A stretch of 36,486 nt of DNA from Pleurotus djamor. Lineage: Eukaryota; Basidiomycota; Agaricomycetes; Agaricales; Pleurotaceae. Positions 22,974 to 31,466 of this stretch are shown here, one piece after another. A model generated the notes under the pieces. That model made no database searches. It saw only the letters and a program-made list of their open reading frames with translations, and was not told the origin of the DNA. How positions within the stretch are numbered: position 1 is the stretch's first letter; the number at the start of each line of letters is the position of its first letter. Made by a program: the position numbers and the translations under genes. The stretch is from the NCBI GenBank assembly GCA_029747585.1, contig JAPEVF010000460.1, positions 1-36,486 on the forward strand. Reading direction: 5' to 3'.

Positions 22974-24110
22974 AGTACTCCATGACGGCATATTTCGCTG
23001 AGGGTGACCCAGCCTATGGATGGATAATTTTGTTCCTTGTAAGTTGCGCAGTTCCATCTTCCTCTATTCCTCGCCAATTACAGCCGCTGATGATCTTGCG
23101 TTCTCGGACGGAAAAGAAAGTTTGGCACCGTTCAAGAAGTTTTTGGGTCAATTCGAAAGCCTCTGCTCGAAAGTGGGGTAATATTGCGCCCGGTGGAGAA
23201 AAGGGCGCCAATTTTCAAGGACGATTCGACCGGTGAGGGTTCCCCTCAGCGGTTTGTACCCGAAAACCCCTTCTTTCCCCCTTTACCCCTTTCCAACAGA
23301 TCACATGTTGCTCATTTCCGTTTCGAGTTTTCTTTAATCTTTTCGACATCCCTGACTCCGCACTCCCAACACGCCAACCATCCTCTCGTGAGTCGTTACT
23401 CTCCCCACCCAACTACTACAGCGAATCAGTACGCCTTTCCTTTCCTGAGAAAACTATGTCGTTCTCGCCGCGATTTTCATTTCACGCGTCTCNTTTTTTT
23501 CTGTTCACCGTTTCGCTCGACTTCGCACAAACTTCGCAGCTGTTCGCCTTCGCCACCAACTTCGACTTCGACTCTTTGACTGACCGGTTGGCCGGCTGAC
23601 TGACATTGACTATTTGAGACTGACTGATCGCCGTCGACACAAGTTCGACTCTGTCTGCCTTGACTTTGACTACGCCCGACCGACTGCCAACTGATATCAA
23701 CATGAGTTGGATTCCTTCCGCTTTGACTCCGCCGCCATCTACTGTTTCTGCATCGCTTCGCAAGGCACGCACCCCACCCACCCACACACGCATCACCACC
23801 ACCACCACTCTCCGAGATCTAGAGAAGCCACAGCCCACTGTTCAGCCAGAGGCGACCGACTCGCATTGCGAACACCACCCTTGATGTCACACCCAGCTCT
23901 TCAGGTGGAAGGGATATTGGCTGGAAATTCACAAGGAAGTAGGCCGACCTAGACAACACAGAGCCGATATGCCTGAAGTAGCTTCATTACATGTGACGTG
24001 AGTATTTTTCGAGGTTCAGGTTTGTTCGTCTTTCTGGCTGACCTTCCTTCTTTGTAGCATCTATTCCTATGATATGTCTGTCCTCGAGGTCGCTCATCGA
24101 CGAAGCTCGG
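22974..24110 (+). pseudogene. Interrupted BCS1-like relic
   Basis: Four pieces match consecutive parts of the BCS1-like gene at 17514-19550. These are AYFAEGDPAYGWIILFL ending at a GTAAGT donor (23039), TEKKVWHRSRSFWVNSKAS and KWGNIAPG (23098-23200), VASLHVT before a GTGAGT donor (about 23977-24000), and IYSYDMSVL to DEAR (24058-24110). Between the second and third pieces, the roughly 150 bp expected are replaced by about 750 bp of unrelated sequence. The last piece has an extra base after SVL relative to the intact gene. No AAA domain follows. The relic is therefore a pseudogene, on the opposite strand to the intact gene. Confidence 0.75.
23215..23965. other. Unrelated block inside the BCS1-like relic
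   Basis: A pyrimidine-rich stretch (23260-23580) is followed by CTGA/GACT-rich sequence (23575-23700). A 60-codon open frame (23705-23884) starts MSWIPSALTPPPS, but I see no evidence that it is translated. I found no terminal inverted repeats or target-site duplication. Confidence 0.4.
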
Positions 24111-24280
24111 CATGTAGGTGCAGATATCCTCGACGTCTTCGTACAGGATGCGCGACAAAGTACCAGAACACGATATCAATTTTACTGGGTCCTCGATGAT
24201 ATACAGTCGGTCTCAACAATGTACGCAGGTATGTAGAGGGTATCTTACAACAACATAAATCTGATCCTACACAGGGCCAA

Positions 24281-25380
24281 CTACAATCTCGCCAAACGGA
24301 AACAGAATGGTGTAGTGGCAACAACTCCGAGCGCGACTGCCAGACTCGCAATCAGCTTTTGGAAGACTGTGGTGCCGTACTTCATGGAGGCGCTTTGCAT
24401 GTGGGAGAAAAAGCTTTTAGCTGGGACCTCGGCCCCATAGAACGTCCGCTGAATCCAAGCTGCAGGTGAGCCTATCATTATCAATTATCGCCAGTTAGTA
24501 AACAGTACGCACGTAGCCGTCGCCAAGACAGTGAGCAAAGGAGGCTTACCTTTCACAGGTCCAAGAGGTCCGAAGCCAAAGAGTCGATATAATGGGCGCA
24601 GGAACCATGATTCAGGGATGATCATGAATACCGCAGACGTCACGATGAATGTAACAAGTTGTGGGTGTTGCTCCGCGATGTCACCAGTTGTGACGAATAT
24701 TGTCTGGAGACGACCACATGTGCATGAAATCGGCTTCCGAGATGAGGTGGTGCTTCTCGCAGAGGATTGGCACGAGAGCTTCTCTGGCTTTTTCTAAGAG
24801 GTCGGCAACACGTTGCGTTCGCTCGTCATGGGAGGCAGCCTGGTCGGTAGGCGGGAACTCGCGAGCCAGTTGGTGGAGGATCCTTTGGAAGCCTTGATCA
24901 ATTTCCTCAGATATCCTATCGAGGGTTTCCCCATCAGATCCGCTCGCCTGCACAGACATGTTGATCTGCCCATGCAAATGTGTTACTTCGTCAAAGACAT
25001 CTCCCACTAGAGACTTGATCTCGTTTACACGAGGCGCTAGAGCACCGGCAGTCGACGCGGCCGATTGGAATAGATCGAGGGCATATTTCTGTAGAGCTGG
25101 TGCACCCTTCTTCATTACATCCCATATATCAGGCTGAGCAACGCCGAATAAGACTAGAGACAGCCGGTTGAAGCAATTCATGCAATCTAAACACTTGCTT
25201 GCGTACTTTGAGAGAAGCCTGGGTGGTGTAGGTGAATTCAAGAGGCATCTCGACTCTCAATCCGGGAGGTAACTCACGATTTGATGTGCTGAAACTGGAA
25301 GGGACATGCACAGACAACACGGATTCGGTGAGTGTGGAGGATATAGCAAATACAGGGAGGATGAGTTGTTGAATCTTCAT
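24281..25380 (-). CDS. IFI6/IFI27-like (interferon-induced 6-16 family) protein with signal peptide
   Basis: Five exons (25380-25278, 25218-25207, 25153-24774, 24703-24550, 24471-24281) give 279 aa. It starts MKIQQLILPVFAISS, a likely signal peptide. Residues about 45-175 are helical and amphipathic (FDEVTHLHGQINMSVQ, EIDQGFQRILHQLA). Next comes a hydrophobic stretch, LVTFIVTSAVFMII, then the signature GFGPLGPVKGSPAAWIQ, then VPAKSFFSHMQSASM. A second hydrophobic helix, LIASLAVALGVVA, precedes the C-terminus. The Gly/Pro-rich motif with AAW.Q and VPA.S.F...QS..M matches the IFI6/IFI27 family, small membrane proteins found across eukaryotes. Exon 2 is only 12 nt. The gene is divergent from precursor locus C, sharing a 1-kb upstream region. 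Function in fungi unknown. Confidence 0.75.
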
Positions 25381-26378
25381 GTTTGCGAGGTCAATGGAGG
25401 AAGAGGAAGTGATGAAACCTTGCACCTTGAGACGAAGAAGGAAACCGCAGCTGAGTCACTTCATGAGTCCTCGCGCTTGCCTCGCGCTTGCCTTGTGCTG
25501 ATCTCAACTAGGTTTGAACTCCGCTAGCGCCCATAGTTCAACTTCCGCCGAACCAAGAACTTCGAACACAATTGACTACACCTTGAAGTTGTGGGTGTGA
25601 CTTTCAAGTGACTCTAGCTGGTTGACTGTGGCTGGTGAGTTGGCGAGCTGGTTGGTTCCAAGATTTCGGGCAGAAAATTGACCTAATATTAGTCGCCGCA
25701 TCATGATGGTGTGATGGGCTTGTTCTAGTTCCCGGTAATCATTGCAGTACTGCAGTACTGAGGCTCTGTTCCGATGTTTTCTCTCTGGTTTCGCTCATGC
25801 GACATTCTTGCAAAGCGCGCACCGATATGGACGGCCGTTTCAACGAATCTCAACCTCCATACTGTGCTCGTCGCTAAACGACATCGATATCTCCGTAGCC
25901 TTGATGGCCAGGGGGACTTCATACGAATTACCATAGGCTCTATGCTACTCAGGCCTTGTGCATTGTGGACTTGGGCATCGACACCTTTGAATATAGCCAT
26001 CTATTCTCGGCAACGCAAAGTATGCTTCTGGGATACGAATCCACTTTTTGCGAGCCCCAGTTCTGTGGAAAGCGGGTATGTGGCACAGTGGCCGAACAGA
26101 CCCTGTGGCGACGTATCCTTGCCGCTAGGCGACAGTATCATGACAAGGAACTAGACGTGAATCATCGAAACTCTAGGGAGCTTGATCGCTCTTTGTGCCG
26201 TAGTTTCGTTGCAGGTCATCCCGGACTTGGGCGTCGATCAACCTATACGGCATCAAGAATTACTATAAAAGCATCTCGATGGACTAGGATGTTCCTTCAG
26301 CAGTGCTGGTCACTTCTCAAGACATCTACCACCAAAGCAGAGCTTTCCTACCGCCCACCACCCATCCCATCTACCACT
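25381..26378. promoter_or_regulatory. Divergent upstream region of the IFI27-like gene and precursor locus C
   Basis: About 1 kb with no supported gene. The last 310 bp match the upstream region of locus B in inverted orientation. Conserved blocks include CCCTGTGGCGAC, GCGACAGTATCATGAC and TCATCCCGGACTTGGGCGTC. Conservation of non-coding sequence between old duplicates suggests regulatory sites. Confidence 0.5.
26264..26271 (+). promoter_or_regulatory. TATA element of precursor locus C
   Basis: TATAAAAG in the context TACTATAAAAGCATCTCGAT, 108 bp before the start codon; conserved upstream of locus B. Confidence 0.65.
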
Positions 26379-28008
26379 ATGCAAATTTCCATGAAATTCA
26401 TTGTTCTCGCAGTCCTTGCGCAGGTCTCCAATGTATTTGCCTCGCCCATGTACGTATCTCTCGTGCGAATCATTCCGATTACGAACTCATTTATCGTTCT
26501 CAACAGTGCCGAGGAAGCCGACTATGCTAGTAGTTTGGCGAAACGCGCTACCGTATGTTGTTCGTTGGAGATTCAAAGATTTTCTCATCTAACACCTAAC
26601 TCCAGCGCGCTGAATGCGAAGGAGCTTGTACAATGCTCGTCTTCGCTGGTTCAATCACGCAAGCTCAATGGCAAGGCTGCGTCGAGAACTGTATGGCTCG
26701 CGGACTGCCTACGCCCCCACCGACTCCGCCTCCTGCGCCCGCTCCCCTCCCTCAACAGAACGGACAGAGGCCAACGAAAAATGGTGGGAAGAAAGGAGTT
26801 CGCTCCGTCGAAAAACGTGCTACGGTGCGCATCAATATCCTCTCCAACTTGCTCAGAGTATTGACTATCTATCATCTAGCGAGCTGAGTGCGAAGGATCT
26901 TGCACAATGCTTCTATTGGCTGGTTCTATAACTCAGGCCCAATGGCAAGGTTGTGTAGACAATTGCATGGCTCGTGGTCTCCCTACGCCTCCTCCTTCTC
27001 CTCCACGTCAAAAGGGAGGCAAGAAGAAAGTTCGCTCTGTCGAGAAGCGTGCTACCGTCAGTAACGTCCCTTTGGTTCCGATCGACGGGCTCATATTTAT
27101 CTATCCTCATAGCGAGCTGAATGCGAAGGCGCTTGCACCATGCTTGTCCTCGCTGGNTCAATTAACCCAAGCTGGCTGGCAAGGCTGCGTTGAGAACTGC
27201 ATGGCTCGTGGTCTCCCTACGCCTCCTCCTTCTCCTCCACGTCAAAAGGGAGGCAAGAAGAAAGTTCGCTCTGTCGAGAAGCGTGCTACCGTCAGTCATG
27301 TCTCTCTGCTTCCGTTCCACAAGCTCATACTCATCCACATTCGCAGCGCGCTGAGTGCGAAGGCGCTTGTACCATGCTTGTGCTCGCTGGTCAATTAACT
27401 CAAGCCGGATGGCAAGGATGCGTTGACAATTGTATGGCGCGTGGTCTGCCAACGCCTCCTCCTTCTCCACCACGTACCGGACGAAAGGGCGGTCGCTCTC
27501 TTGACTCACAGGAGGAAGGCTCTCTGTCGAAGCGTGCTACCGTCAGTTACTCTTAAACTTCCTGCCAATTACTACGTATGACTCATCCGACCCATGCCTA
27601 CAGAGAGCTGAGTGTGAGGGTGCCTGCACGATGCTCGTCCTCGCTGGTCAACTCACTCAAGCCGGATGGCAAGGATGCGTTGAAAACTGTATGGCCCGTG
27701 GACTTCCTACCCCTCCTCCCTCCCCGCCCCGTCAGAAGGCTGGAAAGAAAGCCAGGCGCTCCGTTGGCGAGGAAACGCTCTCCAAACGTGCCACTGTGAG
27801 TCGCTTTTCTACTAGCGATTGCGGTGTCCGACATGCTCACGCAACTCTATAGCGCGCTGAATGTGAAGGAGCCTGTAATATGCTTGTCCTCGCCGGGCAA
27901 CTAACTCAAGCTGGATGGCAACAATGTGTCGAAAGCTGCATGGCTAGGGGCCTTCCTACTCCCCCTCCTTCTCCGCCGCGTCAGCAAAAGCCCCGCCCCC
28001 GTGTTTGA
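26379..28008 (+). CDS. Locus C: secreted precursor with six Cys-hairpin peptide modules
   Basis: Eight exons: 26379-26449, 26507-26552, 26606-26824, 26880-27056, 27113-27290, 27347-27541, 27604-27795 and 27853-28008, giving about 410 aa. Exon 1 is a signal peptide (MQISMKFIVLAVLAQVSN). Exon 2 is a pro-segment, IAEEADYASSLAKRAT. Exons 3-8 are six modules, each a phase 0-0 exon of 219, 177, 177, 195, 192 and 156 bp. Each module reads RAECEG(A/S)C, 16 residues with TQA(Q/G)W, C(V)(E/D)NC, MARGLPTPPP(S/T)PP, then a basic linker ending KRAT; the last ends QQKPRPRV and stop. Module 1 has an extra Pro/Ala-rich stretch. Cleavage after KR by a Kex2-type protease would release separate four-cysteine peptides of about 50-70 residues. 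An N at 27157 adds one base to module 3 and is probably spurious. The 3' end faces the P450 248 bp away. Confidence 0.88.
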
Positions 28009-28255
28009 GAAAAGATTTGTCATGTTAGGCTAGTTCATGCCCAGTATCAAATACACGGGAACAATGTACGTTTGTCAACTAGTGCTCAACTCGGTCCGTT
28101 CAATTATCATCAGTGTTGAGCCTCGAGATGATCCGTAGTAACGAAGAAAGGGTCAACAATGAGATTCAAATCTAATAGAATAGCCACCACCAAGCTCGAA
28201 ATCCTCTTCCTCCAAATATGAGAGATCTATGCGAGCTGGCCAATCCAACCTGAAA

Positions 28256-30473
28256 TCAACTTGAGACTGCCTGCTGGAGTAAGCTCAATCGCTCTTCGGA
28301 CGTTGGTTCAATCTTGCAGTCGTATGGCTCCGGAAGGCTGATGGAGGAACATATGAGGCAGTCGCGACGATGAGATGTCGGCTCTAGCATAACGCACCAG
28401 ATGAGATTGTGAACGAATCGTGGGTCCAGCCTGCCGCTATCAGGAGGCGCAATTTTGCATGCCCAAAGAATCAGAGCGACAGCGATGAACAATGAGTTTT
28501 CCGCAAGCGCTTTTCCCGGGCAAATTCTGTCGAATCATTCGCTCATGATCAGACATTGAAGTTGTGTTGAGCGGATGATTCACCTCCTCCCAAAACCAAA
28601 AGCCCAGGTTGCAGGGTCAGGGATGTCTTGGGTTTGGTCGAGAAAGCGCTCAGGGATGAACTGTTGGGGGTCGTATTTACTGTTATCTTCGAATGCGATG
28701 GCCCTTCAGGAAACTTGTGAATCAGGGCTCGTCTAGAGAAAGGGAAAGGCCTTACCACAAATTCGGAAGGACCGTCGCACCTTTAGGAATGAAGAAGCCG
28801 TTATAGAGGTCATCATCAAGACCGCGCCTGAGTGGAGCTATTCAATGTTCATGAATGAATGCATCTAGCTAAGCAGATGCGGAATTGGATTCAGAGGCTG
28901 GAACACACCCAAAGGTGCAATCGGACACCATCGCATGGTTTCTTTGATGACAGCATGGAGATACGGAAGCGGATCTTTATCTGCAATGGTTGGTATGCTC
29001 TGGGAGCCAATGACTTCGTCAAGTTCNTTTTTTAGCACGAGCTTGAGCATTAGGGTTCAAAGCCATGACCAAAATAAAGACTTGTAGAGTTGCATGTGTC
29101 TAAAGCAAAGGATCTATAAGATACGAAAATACGTACAAGCTCAAGGGAGTGACCAACCGTTTCGACGCCGGCTAAAGGGGATGAGAGTTCATTTGCCAAG
29201 AACGAAGCGACGTTACATGATTACGCACCTCCGTACATCGTACCAACCGTCCATTTGACAGTATTCTCAAAGTTTGGAATGCCATTCGAGTCCATTTGCA
29301 GAAGCGATCGCATGAGGGATGGAGGCGCTGTACCATTGCTCTAGTGACTTCTGATTAGTGACCAAAGAGGCCGAAGAGCGATGGCGGAGCACTTACTATA
29401 TCGCCTTTGACGTGGTCGAATGGTCTCGTAATCATTTGCTGTATCATTTCGTTCCCTATTGCAGCCTCTTTTTGGAATGGAATCCAAGATGGTAGATATT
29501 TCACTGTCAGTGGATTCCTGAATCCTCTGCTTCCATTTCAGATACCGAGCGACGTACTAAGCGGCAAAAAATCACATAGGTATGCTCCCGGAACGGAAGA
29601 TCGAGCGACGAAGGCAATGGTCGCCTCCGCGTGCTTGAAATACTGGTCCGCGTGACTACTGAGTGATTGAGGATATATGTACGAATGCCAGAACATACTA
29701 TGTTGTCGGTGGCTTCTATGGAGAGACCGTACGTGATACCAAAGATGATACGACCTGCAAAGCTGGTGAAAAGGTTAATCCATGAGGTATACTTGGAGCA
29801 GCAGAACTCACAGCTTGACGGCCTCGCTGAATTTCTCGGGCTGACTTAACATAGAGACACAAAGCCGCCGAGCGAGGTCTTCCTGGACGTGGTGGTACTG
29901 TTGAACGGCTACTGGACTCAGGACTGAATGCGCAAACCGTCGGTGAAGTCGCCATTCAGCATCATTCTGTCGAAAAACTGTGCTCTATGAAGGGACAAGC
30001 AAGTTGCAAGTTCAAAAGGAGGTGTATTGCTCGAGAGGTTGTTAGGTACCTGGTCAATACCCATAAGCTCGCCGGCCATGGTCAAAACAGGACGTTGGGA
30101 GTACTGGCTTGCACGCTTGCACAAGAGATCATCAATGACTTTCCTCGAATTAAGTATAACACAGTTGTTGCCCAAGCCATGAAGATACACCATGTCGCCT
30201 GGATGATCATAAATGAGGATGCTGTCGCCTTGGAACAAGGCATCGCTTACCGAACTTCCTCTTGTACTGACCAAAGGTTTCACGATGATGTTGAACGCGT
30301 AGGAGTGCCCAGATATTTCCAACAAGCGGCAGACTACTTGGACCGGGGGGCGTCGGATGTCCTCCACTCCGATATCTAAACTGCAAAGCAGAGAAAAGCC
30401 ATATCGTCAGTGGTGACAAAAGGGCGAGCATTAAGAGGCCATTCCAGCCTAAGCTGTTAGTAATGTTGGACAT
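28256..30473 (-). CDS. Cytochrome P450, OrdA/CYP64-like, intact copy
   Basis: Twelve exons can be joined without a break: 30473-30251, 30198-30050, 29984-29812, 29762-29699, 29642-29558, 29503-29397, 29340-29229, 29171-29158, 29099-28909, 28837-28756, 28703-28584, 28526-28256. The protein is 529 aa, a normal P450 length. It has an N-terminal anchor (LLMLALLSPLTIWLFSA), the proline hinge PTPPGPSSLPLVGN, the C-helix EWRLHRR, the I-helix AGVET followed by TH, the K-helix KETMRW, the PERF-like FIPERF and the heme loop FGFGRRICPG with its cysteine ligand. This style matches fungal OrdA-type monooxygenases, ER membrane enzymes that hydroxylate small molecules; the substrate is unknown. The model treats the N at 29026 as an extra base in an A6 run. 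The gene converges on the peptide precursor. Confidence 0.88.
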
Positions 30474-31115
30474 GGTCGATGTGGTGCTTGAGCTTGAGGG
30501 ATGATTGGGGTTGGGGCAAGGTTGGTTTACGATCTTTTTTAACCCATACAATCGAGTTTCGGTTGACTTCCATCGTGAGAAGTGGAAGACTTGAGGAACC
30601 ATGCGCTCACGGTGCTTCTATGGCGAAGCAGCTATTGACCAGAGCACCTCGTTAACCTTTTCCATGTCTCGATGGCCCGGCCGTGCACAGTACCCCAACG
30701 CCTCCCTGTTCTAGTTGACGTTGACTGGCATGCTCGGGTCCTTCTGGTGTAAGTGCCTACCCAAGAAGTGCATGGTTTTACTCACCTATCTGTTAGACTC
30801 TTCCACCGGTGTCAGCAGCGCGGATGCTGACGGATGCGCGAAGACCGTACGTCATAACAAGGAAACTTGCTACCTGACATATGAGCTCAGCGCTCAGTAC
30901 CAGTGAGGACCCATGCGTGTGAATGAAAGGACAATCAATTTCATCAACAAACGACAAAGAATGGAAGATATACACAGCAACCCTAGGGAGCTCGACATTT
31001 ACGTCTACATCTAAGAGAGTAAGACAATAATTTAGAGTGTTTAACCAATCACCTTAACCTCGACACAACCACGACCCGTACTCAAGGAGCAGTAGAACCA
31101 AAGTGTTTGATCACA
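30474..31115. other. Spacer upstream of the intact P450
   Basis: Duplicate of 3183-3832 with small deletions (for example around 30576). No gene supported; presumably the P450 promoter. Confidence 0.45.
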
Positions 31116-31466
31116 TCACTTGGAACCTGATGGCGTCGACAGCACTGAGGTCGCGGTGGCGGTAGGAGCGTGCGTGGTAGGTGTAGGAGTGGGAGTGGGA
31201 GCTGCCGTGGTAGTCACGAAAGGGAATGTTATACCCTCAATCGCAGCGGCACCATTCGAGCGACAGATGAAACTTCCCGTATGAGGGAACGCTCTCAGAT
31301 CTTGCACAGATGAGAATATCGGTACAGCAGATCCAGAACATGTATCTCCCCTGTAACAACAACTGAATCAGCAAACCAATATCCGACGGACCGAGGCAAA
31401 GGATAAACTTACTCATACAACACACAGTTACTCGAACTAGCCAAGAAACTGAGCAACTTGCCATTG
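31116..31466 (-). pseudogene. Duplicated 3' fragment of the secreted Cys-rich protein gene
   Basis: Matches 3833-4183: the end of exon 2 (from [11 protein letters not shown]), the GTAAGT intron and all of exon 3 through the Thr/Pro tail ending TPSGSK. It lacks the promoter, signal peptide and repeats. It forms the 3' end of the ligase chimera and keeps its splice sites and frame. Confidence 0.85.

Larger units (their letters stand above)
26065..28030. repeat. Inverted duplication arm with precursor locus C (partner about 11510-13210)
   Basis: Opposite-strand counterpart of the locus B arm, longer because of one additional module exon and an extended first module. Boundaries are approximate, judged by eye from where similarity fades. 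Confidence 0.85.
27497..31466. repeat. Direct segmental duplication, copy 2 (partner 202-4183)
   Basis: Carries the last modules of locus C, the intact P450 and the 3' part of the secreted repeat-protein gene. Here the left-hand gene is complete and the right-hand one truncated. The right edge falls within CAATGGCAAG, where DNA ligase I sequence takes over. Confidence 0.95.

Noticed and set aside
23089..23187. Alternative frame reading ADDLAFSDGKESLAPFKKFL as a second exon of a new gene
   Set aside because: It looked natural at first, but the other frame is homologous to the intact BCS1-like gene; this is a shadow.
22754..23236. A 160-codon open frame that looked like a novel small gene
   Set aside because: Its second half matches BCS1-like exons (EGDPAYGWIILFL, TEKKVWHRSRSFWVNSK) joined through an unspliced intron, so it is part of a relic.
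23705..23884. Short open frame starting MSWIPSALTPPPS with a CT-rich leader
   Set aside because: Low-complexity Thr/Pro/His composition, no homologue recognised and no conserved neighbour; not enough to call a gene.
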